A DNA stretch of 64,000 nt, from positions 1 to 64,000 of the forward strand of contig JAGQTV010000106.1 of the NCBI GenBank assembly GCA_020438845.1, written 5' to 3'. The notes under the pieces were generated by a model. The model was not told where the DNA came from. It saw only the letters and a program-made list of their open reading frames with translations, and made no database searches. How positions within the stretch are numbered: position 1 is the stretch's first letter; every line of letters begins with the position of its first letter. The stretch is from Mycobacterium sp. GTDB taxonomy: Bacteria > Actinomycetota > Actinomycetes > Mycobacteriales > Mycobacteriaceae. Of this stretch, positions 26,724 to 38,311 are shown in pieces. The translations under genes were made by a program, and so were the position numbers.

Positions 26724-26729
26724 TAGGTT
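26724..26729 (+). promoter_or_regulatory. -10 hexamer upstream of gnd
   Basis: TAGGTT followed after 6 nt by ATG at 26736. That ATG opens a five-codon frame (MRGDQ) whose TGA overlaps the gnd ATG at 26750, so the predicted gnd leader is only 14 nt and carries the AGAGG ribosome site. Confidence 0.4.
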
Positions 26730-26749
26730 GGCAAGATGAGAGGCGATCA

Positions 26750-28201
26750 ATGAGTGCATCCCAAGGACCGACCGCCCAAATCGGCGTCACCGGATTGGCG
26801 GTGATGGGCTCCAACATCGCACGCAACTTCGCGCACCACGGCTACACCGTTGCGGTGCACAACCGGTCGATCGCCAAGACCGATGCATTGCTCGCACAGC
26901 ATGGCAGTGAGGGCAAGTTCGTCCGGTCGGAGAGCATCGAGGATTTCCTGGCCGCCCTGGAGAAGCCCCGGCGGGTGCTGATCATGGTCAAGGCCGGCGA
27001 GGCGACCGACGCGGTGATCAACGAACTGGCGGACGCCATGGAACCGGGCGACATCATCATCGACGGCGGCAATGCCCTGTACACCGACACCATCCGCCGC
27101 GAGAAGGCCCTGGCTGCGCGCGGCCTGCATTTCGTCGGCGCCGGAATCTCCGGCGGCGAGGAAGGCGCGCTGAACGGCCCGTCGATCATGCCGGGAGGCC
27201 CGGCTGCGTCCTACGAATCGCTCGGGCCGCTCCTGGAGGAGATCTCCGCCCACGTCGACGGTGTGCCCTGCTGTGCACACATCGGTCCCGACGGCGCCGG
27301 TCACTTCGTCAAGATGGTTCACAACGGCATCGAATACTCGGACATGCAGTTGATCGGCGAGGCCTACCAACTGTTACGGGACGGGTTGGGGCTCAGCGCA
27401 CCGGCGATCGCCGACGTCTTCACCGAGTGGAACTCCGGGGATCTGGATAGCTTTCTGGTCGAGATCACCGCCGAGGTGCTCCGTCAGGTCGACGCCAAGA
27501 CCGGCAAGCCGCTGGTCGACGTCATCCTCGACGAGGCCGAGCAGAAGGGCACCGGGCGGTGGACGGTCAAGTCTGCTCTCGATCTCGGCGTGCCGGTGAC
27601 CGGCATCGCCGAAGCGGTATTCGCTCGCGCCCTGTCCGGCTCGGTACCTCAGCGCCGGGCAGCGGCCGGCCTGACCTCCGGGAAGTTGGGTGAACGCCCA
27701 ACGGAGACAAGACAATTCATCGAAGATGTGCGCCAGGCTTTGTACGCGTCGAAAATCATCGCCTACGCCCAGGGGTTCAACCAGATTCAGGCAGGCTCCG
27801 ACGAATACGGCTGGGGCATCACTCCCGGCGTACTGGCCACCATCTGGCGCGGGGGCTGCATCATCCGGGCGAAGTTCCTCAACCGCATCAAGGACGCCTT
27901 CGACGCCGACCCCGACCTGGCGACTCTGCTCGCCGACCCCTACTTCCGCGGCGCGGTCGAGTCGGCAGTCGACGGCTGGCGCCGGGTGGTGGTCACGGCA
28001 ACCGAGTTGGGAATCCCGATCCCCGGTTTCGCATCGGCGCTGTCCTACTACGACGCACTCCGCACCGAGCGGCTGCCGGCAGCGGTGATCCAGGGGCAGC
28101 GCGACTTCTTCGGAGCCCACACCTACGGGCGCATCGACGCCGATCCGAGTGCCCGGTTCCACACCCTGTGGAGCGGTGACAGGTCCGAGGTCCGGGTCTG
28201 A
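26750..28201 (+). CDS. gnd: 6-phosphogluconate dehydrogenase (decarboxylating)
   Basis: 483 residues, the length of the long NADP-dependent enzyme. NADP-binding VTGLAVMGSNIARNFAHHGY and VHNRS, catalytic GAGISGGEEGALNGPSIMPGG, and the substrate/catalytic Lys region GHFVKMVHNGIEYSDMQLI are intact. It converts 6-phosphogluconate to ribulose-5-phosphate and CO2 in the pentose phosphate pathway. GAGAGG lies 6 nt before the ATG. It precedes guaB1 on the same strand with a 41-bp gap that contains a separate -10. Confidence 0.95.
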   Translation: MSASQGPTAQIGVTGLAVMGSNIARNFAHHGYTVAVHNRSIAKTDALLAQHGSEGKFVRSESIEDFLAALEKPRRVLIMVKAGEATDAVINELADAMEPGDIIIDGGNALYTDTIRREKALAARGLHFVGAGISGGEEGALNGPSIMPGGPAASYESLGPLLEEISAHVDGVPCCAHIGPDGAGHFVKMVHNGIEYSDMQLIGEAYQLLRDGLGLSAPAIADVFTEWNSGDLDSFLVEITAEVLRQVDAKTGKPLVDVILDEAEQKGTGRWTVKSALDLGVPVTGIAEAVFARALSGSVPQRRAAAGLTSGKLGERPTETRQFIEDVRQALYASKIIAYAQGFNQIQAGSDEYGWGITPGVLATIWRGGCIIRAKFLNRIKDAFDADPDLATLLADPYFRGAVESAVDGWRRVVVTATELGIPIPGFASALSYYDALRTERLPAAVIQGQRDFFGAHTYGRIDADPSARFHTLWSGDRSEVRV

Positions 28202-28230
28202 CCGGTTCGCCGCGCCCGGCACGGGCGAAC

Positions 28231-29679
<1,449 letters not shown>

Positions 29680-29701
29680 AGGCCGCTACGGTGAGGGCAC
29701 G

Positions 29702-31090
29702 ATGAGCAGCACGATGAGCATCGCCCCGATCCTGATCAGCTTGCTCGGCTTCGTCCTGCTCACACTCGGGACCGCCGTGTTCGTCGCAGCCGAGTTCTCC
29801 CTGACAGCGCTGGAGCGCAGCACCGTAGACGCCAATGCCCGCACTGGTGGCGCGCGCGACAAGATGATTCAGCGGGCACACCGAACACTGTCCTTCCAGC
29901 TGTCCGGCGCCCAAATCGGCATTTCGATCACCACTCTGATCACCGGTTATCTCGCCGAGCCGGTGGTTGCCCGACTGTTGGCGCCGGTGCTCGCGGCAAT
30001 CCACGTGCCCGCCAACCTCGTCGACGGCGTCGCGCTGGTCCTTGCGCTGCTGATAGCCACCTCGTTCTCGATGGTCTTCGGCGAGTTGGTCGCCCAGTAC
30101 CTGGCGGTGGCCGTTCCGCTGCAGACCGCGCGGGTGGTAGCCGGACCGCAGGTGCTGTTCTCGACGCTGTCCACTCCGCTGATCCGGCTCACCAACGGTA
30201 CTGCCAACTGGGTGCTGAGGCGCTTCGGCGTGGAGCCCGCCGACGAGCTGAGCTCAGCCCGTTCCCCGCAGGAACTGGTGTCGCTGGTCCGCACCTCGGC
30301 CAAGCAGGGAGCTCTGGATCAGCCCACCGCCAAGCTGGTTGACCGGTCGCTGCAATTCGGCGGGCGCATCGCCGAGGAGTTCATGACGCCTCGATCCAAG
30401 GTGGTGTCGCTCGGTGTCGACAACACCGTTGGCGACCTGCTGGCCGCGGTCCGCGAGACCGGACATTCCCGATTCCCGGTCACCCGGGGCGACCTGGACG
30501 AGACCATCGGCGTCGTGCACCTGAAGCAGGTTTTCGAGATACCTCCCGAACAGCGGGACAGCACCAAGCTGATCGGACTGGCCCGACCCGTCCCGGTGGT
30601 GCCCTCGACTCTGGATGGCGACGCGTTGATGGAGCAGGTCGGAGCCAGCGGGCAGCACGCCGCCCTGGTGGCCGACGAGTACGGCGGAATCGCCGGCATC
30701 GTCACCACCGAGGACTTGATCGAAGAGATCGTCGGCGATATCCGCGACGAGCACGACACGACCACCCCGGAAGTGGAGACCATAGCGGGAGGCCATCGTG
30801 TTTCCGGTCTGCTGCGTATCGACGAAGTGGCCGACGAGACCGGATTCCGAGCTCCGGAAGGCGACTACGAGACGATTGGCGGAGCGGTCATGCACGCGTT
30901 GGGGCGCATTCCCGCCGCAGGCGACTCAGTGGAACTCACGGCGTTCGACCCCGACGCCTCCCCCGACCGGCAGCCCCGCTGGCGGGCCACGGTGGTGCTG
31001 ATGGACGGCCGCCGGGTTGACCTGCTTGACCTGGTCCGACTGCCCGACACCCACAGCGCCGACACCGCAACGATAGAGGCAGGGGCCTGA
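29702..31090 (+). CDS. CNNM/CorC-type membrane protein (Rv1842c-like)
   Basis: 462 residues: an N-terminal CNNM transmembrane domain of about 200 residues ([46 protein letters not shown]), a CBS pair ([43 protein letters not shown]) and a C-terminal transporter-associated HCC domain. Often annotated hemolysin; the family is linked to magnesium and cobalt transport. The ATG has GAGGG upstream. Its TGA shares one base with the next gene's ATG, so the two paralogues are coupled and may form a heteromeric transporter. Confidence 0.9.
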   Translation: MSSTMSIAPILISLLGFVLLTLGTAVFVAAEFSLTALERSTVDANARTGGARDKMIQRAHRTLSFQLSGAQIGISITTLITGYLAEPVVARLLAPVLAAIHVPANLVDGVALVLALLIATSFSMVFGELVAQYLAVAVPLQTARVVAGPQVLFSTLSTPLIRLTNGTANWVLRRFGVEPADELSSARSPQELVSLVRTSAKQGALDQPTAKLVDRSLQFGGRIAEEFMTPRSKVVSLGVDNTVGDLLAAVRETGHSRFPVTRGDLDETIGVVHLKQVFEIPPEQRDSTKLIGLARPVPVVPSTLDGDALMEQVGASGQHAALVADEYGGIAGIVTTEDLIEEIVGDIRDEHDTTTPEVETIAGGHRVSGLLRIDEVADETGFRAPEGDYETIGGAVMHALGRIPAAGDSVELTAFDPDASPDRQPRWRATVVLMDGRRVDLLDLVRLPDTHSADTATIEAGA

Positions 31091-32139
31091 TGGGCGACCT
31101 CTTCGCAATCTCGTTCACGCTGGTGCTCATTGCCGCCAACGCCTTCTTCGTCGCCGCCGAGTTCGCGCTGATCTCGGCCCGTCGCGATCGCCTGGAAGCC
31201 CTCGCCGAACACGGCAAGCGTAGCGCTGTGACAGTCATCCGAGCCGGGGAGAACCTGTCGGTGATGCTGGCCGGGGCGCAGCTGGGCATTACGGTCGGTT
31301 CGATCATCCTGGGCCGGGTTGGCGAGCCGGCCGTGGCGCATCTGCTGTCACCGTTATTCGGGCTGCTCGGCATCAGTGATGCGCTGGCGCACACTATCTC
31401 GTTTTTCCTGGCGATCACGATCGTGGTCATCCTGCACGTGCTACTCGGTGAGATGGTGCCGAAGAACATTGCACTGGCCGGCCCCGAGCGGGTCGCGATG
31501 CTGCTTGTTCCGCCGTACTTGGTCTGGGTCAAGGCCACGCGATTCATTATCGCGGTCTACGACTGGTGTGCGCGCACAGTGGTGCGGGCTCTCGGGGTCG
31601 AACCCAAAACCGAGTTGGAGAACACTGTGTCGATGGTGGAACTGGCAGAGATGATCGCGCAATCGCGTTCCGAGGGTCTGCTGGATCCCGAGGAGCACCT
31701 GCGGCTGTCGCGCGCGCTGCACATCCGCAATCGCGCGGTGGTCGAAGTCGCCGTTCCCTTGGCCGAGATCAGATCGGTCCCCGTCGCGGGCCCGGGAGTC
31801 GGGCCAACGGTGGCCTCGGTGGAACAAGCCCTGCTCACGACCGGCTTCTCCCGGTTCCCGGTGGTCGACGCCTCGGGCGACTTCATCGGGTTCGTCCACA
31901 TCAAGGACACCCTGGACACCGCCGGCGGGCCGGATGCCGCAGTCAGCGCCTCGACGGTGCGTCACCTTCCACGGATACCGGCCAGCGCTCTGCTGCCTGA
32001 CGCATTGACCCGGCTGCGCAACGAGAAGAGTCATCTGGCACTGGTCACAGCGGCCGACGGCGCGGTGTGCGGGATGGTCACGCTGGAGAACCTGATGGAA
32101 GACCTGGTTGGGACGGTCCGTGACGGCAAATACCGCTGA
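31090..32139 (+). CDS. CNNM/CorC-type membrane protein (Rv1841c-like)
   Basis: 349 residues, paralogue of the preceding protein: CNNM domain (ANAFFVAAEFALISARRDRL, LAGAQLGITVGSIILGRVGEP) and a CBS pair (RFPVVDASGDFIGFVHIKD, HLALVTAADGAVCGMVTLENLMEDLVG) but without the C-terminal HCC domain, so it is about 110 residues shorter. Stop-start overlap with the upstream gene (TGATG). Confidence 0.9.
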   Translation: MGDLFAISFTLVLIAANAFFVAAEFALISARRDRLEALAEHGKRSAVTVIRAGENLSVMLAGAQLGITVGSIILGRVGEPAVAHLLSPLFGLLGISDALAHTISFFLAITIVVILHVLLGEMVPKNIALAGPERVAMLLVPPYLVWVKATRFIIAVYDWCARTVVRALGVEPKTELENTVSMVELAEMIAQSRSEGLLDPEEHLRLSRALHIRNRAVVEVAVPLAEIRSVPVAGPGVGPTVASVEQALLTTGFSRFPVVDASGDFIGFVHIKDTLDTAGGPDAAVSASTVRHLPRIPASALLPDALTRLRNEKSHLALVTAADGAVCGMVTLENLMEDLVGTVRDGKYR

Positions 32140-33031
32140 ATCACAGGTCGGCGTGGTGTTGCCCGCCGAAGTCTGGACTTCGCGCGCGCAAGCGCACCGC
32201 GATCGGGCTGATCAGATCACCGGCTCACACCGCCAACGGGCCCAGTCCGGCCGATCGCACCCGGTGTGGGACTTCCTGTTCAGCTACTACAGCTTGCGGC
32301 CGGGCCAGCTGCGGGTGTGGCATCCCGGCTACCGGACCGCCCTGACCGGTCCGCGAGCCAACCAATACCTTCAGCGGCCCGGTTATGTCTCTGTGTCTGT
32401 CGGGGCGGCTGTCGGGGTGGCTGTCGGCCCGGCCTATCTGCGTTCCCGTATTGCGACGGTGCGGTTCGTGGCCGACCTACTGCGGGCGACCGCAGGCCGG
32501 GAACCCCAGTTCGGGTGCTTCGGGATGCACGAGTGGGCCATGGTCTACCGATCCGAGGCGATCCGTCATGCCCAGGTGCCGCTGCGACTCGGCGTTTCCG
32601 GCACCGATGCCGTCGTGGAATCGATGCCGCTGCGGTGCAGCCATTTCGACGCCTATCGATTCTTCACCGCAGCCGCAGCGCCCCGTAACGGGTGCCGGCC
32701 TACGCGCGCCTCACAGCGAGACTGGGAACAACCGGCCTGCCTACATGCCAACATGGATCTCTACAAGTGGGCCTACAAACTCGGACCGCTCGTGGACTCT
32801 GCATTGCTGATGGACTGTCTGGATCTGGCCTTCCGCGCCCGCGAACTGGACATGCGGGCCAGCCCCTACGACTTGAGGGGCTTCGGATTTGAGCCGATCG
32901 CTGTTGAGGAACCCGCTGGCCGCGCCGAATACGTTCGCCGGCAGGCCGAGATCGCGCGGCTGGCGGCGCCACTGCGCGCCGCCCTGCTTCGACGCTGTGA
33001 TCGCCTCCTTGAGGCAGGGCCGATTCTGTAG
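32120..33031 (+). CDS. putative 3-methyladenine DNA glycosylase-like protein
   Basis: 303 residues, an actinobacterial protein commonly annotated as 3-methyladenine DNA glycosylase. I see no helix-hairpin-helix or AlkA signature, so the function should be treated as unproven. Conserved-looking stretches are HPVWDFLFSYYSLRPGQLRVWHPG, FGCFGMHEWAMVYR and DLYKWAYKLGPLVDSALLMDCLDLAFRARELDMRASPYDL, rich in aromatic residues (broken here: LYKWAYKLGPLVDSALLMDC). GTG 32120 overlaps the preceding gene by 20 bp; a TTG 12 nt earlier is also open. M. tuberculosis has a VapBC pair in this place. Confidence 0.65.
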   Translation: MTANTAESQVGVVLPAEVWTSRAQAHRDRADQITGSHRQRAQSGRSHPVWDFLFSYYSLRPGQLRVWHPGYRTALTGPRANQYLQRPGYVSVSVGAAVGVAVGPAYLRSRIATVRFVADLLRATAGREPQFGCFGMHEWAMVYRSEAIRHAQVPLRLGVSGTDAVVESMPLRCSHFDAYRFFTAAAAPRNGCRPTRASQRDWEQPACLHANMDLYKWAYKLGPLVDSALLMDCLDLAFRARELDMRASPYDLRGFGFEPIAVEEPAGRAEYVRRQAEIARLAAPLRAALLRRCDRLLEAGPIL

Positions 33032-33071
33032 GGCCGGCTCCGCCGTGTCAGTGGCCGCCGATCCGGCCGGA

Positions 33072-33077
33072 TAGGAT
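33072..33077 (+). promoter_or_regulatory. possible -10 hexamer of glcB
   Basis: TAGGAT lies 56 bp before the glcB ATG. If used, transcription would start near 33084 and the 14-bp repeats at 33086-33120 would form the 5' leader. Confidence 0.25.
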
Positions 33078-33085
33078 CAATTGAA

Positions 33086-33120
33086 TTTCCTTCAGTGGCT
33101 TTCCTTCGGTGGCTTTCCTT
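33086..33120. repeat. 14-bp tandem repeat in the glcB leader
   Basis: TTTCCTTC(A/G)GTGGC occurs at 33086-33099 and 33100-33113, followed by a half copy TTTCCTT at 33114-33120. It ends 13 bp before the ATG, next to the ribosome site AGGGAGG. Confidence 0.8.
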
Positions 33121-33133
33121 ACAGGGAGGAATC

Positions 33134-35314
33134 ATGGCGAAATCCGGAACCGACCGGGTGATTGTGGGCAATCTGCGGGTGGCCCGTGGTTTGCACGATT
33201 TCATCAACAACGAAGCGCTGCCGGGCACCGGCGTCGACCCGGACAGTTTCTGGGCGGGTGTCGACAAGGTCGTGGCGGACTTGACCCCACGCAATGAGGA
33301 GCTGTTGATTCGCCGCGACGAGTTGCAGTCGCAGATCGACCGGTGGCACCGCGACCACCTCGGCGACGACTTCGACGCAACCGAATACAAGCAGTTTCTC
33401 CTCGACATCGGCTACCTGCTTCCCCAGCCCGACGACTTCACCATCACCACGTCGGGGGTTGATCCCGAGATCACCACGACCGCCGGTCCGCAGCTGGTGG
33501 TGCCCATCCTCAATGCCAGGTTCGCCCTGAACGCCGCCAACGCGCGCTGGGGCTCTCTGTATGACGCCTTGTACGGCACCGACGTCATCAGCGAGTCGGG
33601 GGGCGCCGAGCAGGGCAGCGGCTACAACCCCGTCCGGGGCGACAAGGTGATCGCCTACGCACGGCGGTTTCTCGACGACGTCGTTCCGCTGGTCGCCGAG
33701 AGCTACCGCGACGCTACCGGCTTTCGGGTCACCGACGGCCAGCTCCAGGTGGGCCTCGGCGAGGGCCGCTCGGTCGGACTGGCCGACCCCGCTCAGTTCG
33801 TCGGCTATACCGGCACTCCCGAGACACCCGCCTCGATACTGCTGGTCAACCACGGCCTGCACCTTGAGATCCTCATCGATCGCGACTCCCGGATAGGTTC
33901 GACGGACCCAGCCGGCATCAAGGACGTCGTCCTTGAATCGGCGATCACCACCATCATGGACTTCGAGGACTCAGTGGCTGCGGTGGACGCCGAGGACAAA
34001 GTTCTGGGCTACCGGAATTGGTTGGGCCTGAATAAGGGTGATCTGGCCGAAGAGGTGGCCAAGGGCGGCAAGACCTTCACCCGGGTTCTCAACGGTGACC
34101 GCAGCTATACCGCCGCAGATGGTTCGCAATTCGCTCTGCCGGGCCGCAGCCTGCTGTTCGTCCGCAACGTCGGACACCTGATGACCAACGACGCCATCGT
34201 CGACGCCGACGGTAAGGAGATTCCGGAAGGTATCCAGGACGGGCTTTTCACCAGCCTGATCGCCCTGCACGGCCGCAACGGGCAGAACAGCCGCACGGGG
34301 TCGATCTACATCGTGAAACCCAAGATGCACGGTCCCGACGAGGTCGAGTTCACCTGCGAGTTGTTCGGCCGCGTCGAGGACGTGCTCGGCTTGCCGCACG
34401 GCACCCTCAAAGTCGGCATCATGGACGAGGAGCGCCGGACCACGCTGAATTTGAAGGCATGCGTGAAGGCCGCAGCCGACCGTGTGGTGTTCATCAACAC
34501 CGGCTTCCTGGATCGCACCGGCGACGAGATCCACACCTCGATGGAGGCCGGTCCGATGATCCGTAAAGGCGCCATGAAGACGCAGCCCTGGATCCTGGCC
34601 TACGAGGACCAGAACGTCGATGTCGGCCTGGCCTGCGGTTTCTCCGGCCGCGCTCAGATCGGTAAGGGCATGTGGGCGATGACCGACCTCATGGCAGACA
34701 TGGTGGAGCAGAAGATCGCCCAGCCCCGAGCGGGTGCCACCACCGCCTGGGTGCCGTCGCCGACGGCCGCGACACTGCACGCCATGCACTACCACTACGT
34801 CGACGTTTACGCCGTGCACCGCGAACTGGCCGGCCACACCCGCACGACGATCGAGCAACTGCTCACCATTCCGTTGGCCCCGCGCGACCAGAAATGGACG
34901 CCCGACGAGATCCGTGAGGAACTCGACAACAACTGCCAGTCGATCCTGGGCTATGTGGTCCGGTGGATCGATGCCGGTGTGGGCTGCTCGAAGGTGCCCG
35001 ACATCCACGACATCGCGCTCATGGAGGACCGCGCCACCCTCCGGATCTCCAGCCAGCTGCTGGCCAACTGGTTGCGCCACGGCGTGGTCTCCGAAGGCGA
35101 CGTCAAGGCCAGCCTGCGGCGAATGGCCGCCGTGGTGGACGCCCAGAACGCGACCGATCCCGTTTACCGGCCCATGGCGCCCGACCCGGAGGCCAGCATC
35201 GCCTTCCAGGCCGCACAGGACCTCATCCTTGCCGGAGCCACTCAGCCCAGCGGCTACACCGAGCCGATCCTGCATCGCCGTCGTCGCGAGCTCAAGGCCA
35301 GCCTGGGCTTGTGA
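33134..35314 (+). CDS. glcB: malate synthase G
   Basis: 726 residues, the usual length of malate synthase G. Recognisable segments: [38 protein letters not shown] (substrate-binding Arg), [49 protein letters not shown] and [23 protein letters not shown]. It condenses glyoxylate with acetyl-CoA to malate in the glyoxylate shunt. AGGGAGG 5 nt before the ATG is a strong ribosome site and decides this start over an in-frame start 39 nt upstream. The leader contains 14-bp direct repeats. Confidence 0.95.
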   Translation: MAKSGTDRVIVGNLRVARGLHDFINNEALPGTGVDPDSFWAGVDKVVADLTPRNEELLIRRDELQSQIDRWHRDHLGDDFDATEYKQFLLDIGYLLPQPDDFTITTSGVDPEITTTAGPQLVVPILNARFALNAANARWGSLYDALYGTDVISESGGAEQGSGYNPVRGDKVIAYARRFLDDVVPLVAESYRDATGFRVTDGQLQVGLGEGRSVGLADPAQFVGYTGTPETPASILLVNHGLHLEILIDRDSRIGSTDPAGIKDVVLESAITTIMDFEDSVAAVDAEDKVLGYRNWLGLNKGDLAEEVAKGGKTFTRVLNGDRSYTAADGSQFALPGRSLLFVRNVGHLMTNDAIVDADGKEIPEGIQDGLFTSLIALHGRNGQNSRTGSIYIVKPKMHGPDEVEFTCELFGRVEDVLGLPHGTLKVGIMDEERRTTLNLKACVKAAADRVVFINTGFLDRTGDEIHTSMEAGPMIRKGAMKTQPWILAYEDQNVDVGLACGFSGRAQIGKGMWAMTDLMADMVEQKIAQPRAGATTAWVPSPTAATLHAMHYHYVDVYAVHRELAGHTRTTIEQLLTIPLAPRDQKWTPDEIREELDNNCQSILGYVVRWIDAGVGCSKVPDIHDIALMEDRATLRISSQLLANWLRHGVVSEGDVKASLRRMAAVVDAQNATDPVYRPMAPDPEASIAFQAAQDLILAGATQPSGYTEPILHRRRRELKASLGL

Positions 35315-35353
35315 ACGGGCGGACGGTGAACTGACGAGAAGAGGGATCAACGC

Positions 35354-37159
35354 GTGGGCAGGCACAGTTTTCCCGGGGACAATTTCAGCGAGTCCGATGA
35401 TGACGACGACACCCCGTCGGGGCGAATAGCTCGGTCCGACGGGGCCTGGCAGGGCCGCCGCCGCCGCGCCGATGCCGGTCGCCGGGGAGTGAGCGCCGGG
35501 GTGGTCGTCGCCTTGGTGGCCGTGGTGTTGCTGGTCGGCGGGTTGATTGTCTGGCGCTTCTTCGGGCACGCGCTGTCCCGGCGTTCCACCGACGCCGCTC
35601 GGCAATGCCTTCAGGGCACCGCGGCGGTCGCCGTGGTCGCCGATCCGTCGATTGCCGAAACCGTCGAGGGCTTCGCCGAGAGCTTCAATGACGAAGGTCA
35701 CCTGGTCGGTGACCAGTGCATGAAAGTCACCGTCACCAAAGGTGATTCGGACGCTGTCATCAGTGGTTTGACCGGCACCTGGCCCGCTGACCTCGGTGAG
35801 CAGCCAGCGTTGTGGATCCCGGCCAGTTCCATCGGGTCGGCCCGGCTGCAGGAAGTCGCCGGTAAGCAGATCGTCAGCGATGCCCGTTCGCTGGTCACCT
35901 CCCCGGTGGTGCTCGCGGTGCGACCGCAGCTCAAAGACGCTCTCGGTCAGCAGGGCTGGGCCGCGTTGCCGGGCCTGCAGTCCAACCCCGCTGCGCTGGA
36001 CGGGTTGAACCTGCCCGGCTGGGGGTCGCTTCGGTTGGCTCTGCCGACGGTCGGCGCCGCCGATGCCGCGGCACTGGTCGCCGAGGCCGTCGCGATAGCC
36101 TCGGCCCCGCCCGAGGCTCCGACCACGCCGCAACTCGGTGCGGTTACCACGCTGGTGGCCGGTCAGCCACGGTTGACCGACAACACCGCGAACGCGGCCT
36201 GGGATGCGCTGTTGGCACCGGGCGAGCCGGCACCGGCGCCGGTGCACGCGGTAGCTCTCACCGAGCAGCAACTCTTCCAGCGGACCTCCGGGCTCCGCGA
36301 CGCCAAGGATGTCGTCGCGGAATGGTTCCCCAATGGTCCGGTGGCGCTGGCGGACTACCCGACCGTACTGCTGTCCGGGGATTGGCTGCAGGAAGAACAG
36401 GTCAGTGCAGCAAGTGAGTTTGCGCGATTCATGCGCAAGCCCGATCGATCGGCGGAATTCACCAAAGCCGGATTCCGGATTCCCGACGGAGAGGGCAAGC
36501 CACCCGAGGGCAACGACGTCGTGGCGTTCGGGTCCATGGGTGCTCCCCTCCCGGTCGGCGACGATGCGGCACGGACCGCAATAGCCGGCCTCGTTTCGCC
36601 GGGCGGTGCGGCGACCACAACCGTCATGCTCAACGAAAATCTCGCCGCGGCGACTCCGGCCCTGAAAAGCCGGTTGAGTGGGTTGCCACCGAATGCTGCG
36701 GTGGGCCTGTGGACGTTCAATGGCCTGGACAGCGGCATGCTGGTGCCCACTGGCCCACTGGCGGAGGACATCGGGGGCAGCCCCCGTTCGGCGGCGCTGG
36801 CCGGCGCGCTTGACGGCGTGGTGGCGTTCAGTGATCGGGGCGGGGTTTCGTTTACCACGCTACGTCTGATTTACGCGGATGCTCTGGCCAATTACCGCCC
36901 AGGACAGCTTAATTCAATACTCGTCATCACCAAGGGGCCGCACTCCGACCAGACGTTGGACGGCCCGGGCCTCCAGGAGTTCATCAAGGCGAGTCTCGAT
37001 CCCAACCGTCCTGTTGCGGTCAACGTCATCGACATCGGTGACGATCCGGACCGGGCTACCTGGGAGGCCGTGGCGCAATTGACTGGTGGTTCCTACCAGG
37101 CCGTGTCGAACGCCGACTCCCCCGAGGCCGCGGCGGCGATCGCCCGCATGGTGTCCTAG
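35354..37159 (+). CDS. membrane-anchored substrate-binding/VWA-like protein (Rv1836c-like)
   Basis: 601 residues. An acidic cytoplasmic N-terminus (SESDDDDDTPSGR) precedes one transmembrane helix (AGVVVALVAVVLLVGGLIVW, about residues 48-68). Outside are an extracellular solute-binding-like domain (about 80-390) and a C-terminal von Willebrand factor A-like domain (about 415-600). The VWA metal site is degenerate: the DxSxS strand reads VMLNENLAAA and the distal Asp position reads VITKGPHSDQ. It follows glcB by 39 bp, with GAGGG before its GTG. Envelope role inferred. Confidence 0.8.
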   Translation: MGRHSFPGDNFSESDDDDDTPSGRIARSDGAWQGRRRRADAGRRGVSAGVVVALVAVVLLVGGLIVWRFFGHALSRRSTDAARQCLQGTAAVAVVADPSIAETVEGFAESFNDEGHLVGDQCMKVTVTKGDSDAVISGLTGTWPADLGEQPALWIPASSIGSARLQEVAGKQIVSDARSLVTSPVVLAVRPQLKDALGQQGWAALPGLQSNPAALDGLNLPGWGSLRLALPTVGAADAAALVAEAVAIASAPPEAPTTPQLGAVTTLVAGQPRLTDNTANAAWDALLAPGEPAPAPVHAVALTEQQLFQRTSGLRDAKDVVAEWFPNGPVALADYPTVLLSGDWLQEEQVSAASEFARFMRKPDRSAEFTKAGFRIPDGEGKPPEGNDVVAFGSMGAPLPVGDDAARTAIAGLVSPGGAATTTVMLNENLAAATPALKSRLSGLPPNAAVGLWTFNGLDSGMLVPTGPLAEDIGGSPRSAALAGALDGVVAFSDRGGVSFTTLRLIYADALANYRPGQLNSILVITKGPHSDQTLDGPGLQEFIKASLDPNRPVAVNVIDIGDDPDRATWEAVAQLTGGSYQAVSNADSPEAAAAIARMVS

Positions 37160-37175
37160 GTAGCGACTCGACGGT

Positions 37176-38276
37176 TCAGCTCGCGCCGGCCGCGATGGCT
37201 TCGTCCACTTCTCTTGCCCGGCTAGCCATTTCCGCGTGGGCGGTGTCCAACTCCTCAGCCTGATCCTCGTCGGCCTTCATCAGGGCCTCGACGTCGAAGC
37301 TAGCCATCCCGTGGACTCCCATGTCCCTGAAGGCCTGCTGGACTTTGTCGCCCCACAGCCCGATGTCCTTGACTATCGGTACGATTCGGCTGAACAGATG
37401 TGAGCGGAACTGGATCATCAACGGAGACGTGTCGACCCACTCGGCACATTCCTTGACGTTGAGGCCGAGGGTCTCGAAGACCTCCTCACCGCGGAAACGA
37501 TCCCGCATCAGGTAGCAGGCCTCGACCACGAAGGCCTCGCGCTCGTCGCGTTCGCGGTCGGTCAGTTCGCTGTAGTAGTCCTTGAGCGAGATACGCCCGA
37601 AGGCGACGTGTCGGGCCTCGTCCTGCATGACGTAGGCCAGCAACTGTTTGGCCAGCGAGTCCGGGGCCGCCAGGTCGCGCAGTGTGCCGAATGCGGCAAG
37701 CGCGAGGCCCTCGATGAGCACCTGCATCCCCAGATAGGGCATGTCCCAGCGCGAGTCGCGCAGGGTGTCGCCGAGCAGGGCGGTGAGGCTTTTGTTGATC
37801 GGATAGACCAGGCCGACCTTGTCCTGCAGGAACCGCGAGAACGCCTCGACATGCCGGGCTTCGTCCATGGTCTGGGTGGCCGCGTAGAACTTGGCGTCCA
37901 TGTCCGGGACCACCTCGACGATCTTGGCCGCGCACACCATCGCGCCCTGCTCGCCGTGCAGGAACTGGGAGAACTGCCACGCCTGGGAGTGCTGTCGAAT
38001 CTCAGCGCGGCGGGCGGCATCCGCCGACTCCCAGGCCGGGCTGCCGAACAGTGGAATGAATGCGTCGGGAAGCCCGACCGGGTTCATCGGGTCGACTTCA
38101 CCGGCCCAGTCGATACGCGAGGCCGCGTCCCACTGTTTGTCCTTGCCCTTCTGGTAGAGGGCGAGAAGCCTGGCACGGCCGTCGTCGTACTCCCAGGTGA
38201 AGCGGGCATCGCCGCCGCTGGGCATGTCGTAGGAGTACGGCTCGGGGATCTCGGTGTACTTGTCCCTCGTGGTCAT
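37176..38276 (-). CDS. ferritin-like diiron protein (R2/AurF-like)
   Basis: 366 residues, mostly helical, with two carboxylate-bridged diiron motifs: TMDEARHVEAFSRFL at about residue 137 and MQDEARHVAFGRISL at about residue 222 (both ExxH), plus Glu candidates in HGEQGAMVCAAK and LIEGLALAAFG. This is the pattern of ribonucleotide-reductase R2-like and AurF N-oxygenase-like proteins, so an O2-activating oxidase or iron-handling role is plausible; substrate unknown. ATG 38276 is preferred over a frame 27 nt longer because GGGGG precedes it. A perfect CRP-type site at 38312-38327 lies 36 bp upstream. It follows the histidine kinase gene by 99 bp on the same strand. Confidence 0.85.
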   Translation of the reverse strand: MTTRDKYTEIPEPYSYDMPSGGDARFTWEYDDGRARLLALYQKGKDKQWDAASRIDWAGEVDPMNPVGLPDAFIPLFGSPAWESADAARRAEIRQHSQAWQFSQFLHGEQGAMVCAAKIVEVVPDMDAKFYAATQTMDEARHVEAFSRFLQDKVGLVYPINKSLTALLGDTLRDSRWDMPYLGMQVLIEGLALAAFGTLRDLAAPDSLAKQLLAYVMQDEARHVAFGRISLKDYYSELTDRERDEREAFVVEACYLMRDRFRGEEVFETLGLNVKECAEWVDTSPLMIQFRSHLFSRIVPIVKDIGLWGDKVQQAFRDMGVHGMASFDVEALMKADEDQAEELDTAHAEMASRAREVDEAIAAGAS

Positions 38277-38311
38277 ACGGAGTCGCCCCCTGTCGCGGAC
38301 CACCTTGTTGA

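Noticed and set aside
28205-28230. Terminator between gnd and guaB1
   Set aside because: Stems exist (GTTCGCC/GGCGAAC or CGCCCG/CGGGCG) but no T run follows.
33061-33072. 12-bp palindrome ATCCGGCCGGAT upstream of glcB
   Set aside because: Short GC-only palindrome likely by chance in this composition, with no second copy.
33971-36271. Very long minus-strand open frame opposite glcB and the VWA-like gene
   Set aside because: It is the GC-rich antisense shadow of two well-supported genes; its translation has no recognisable domain.
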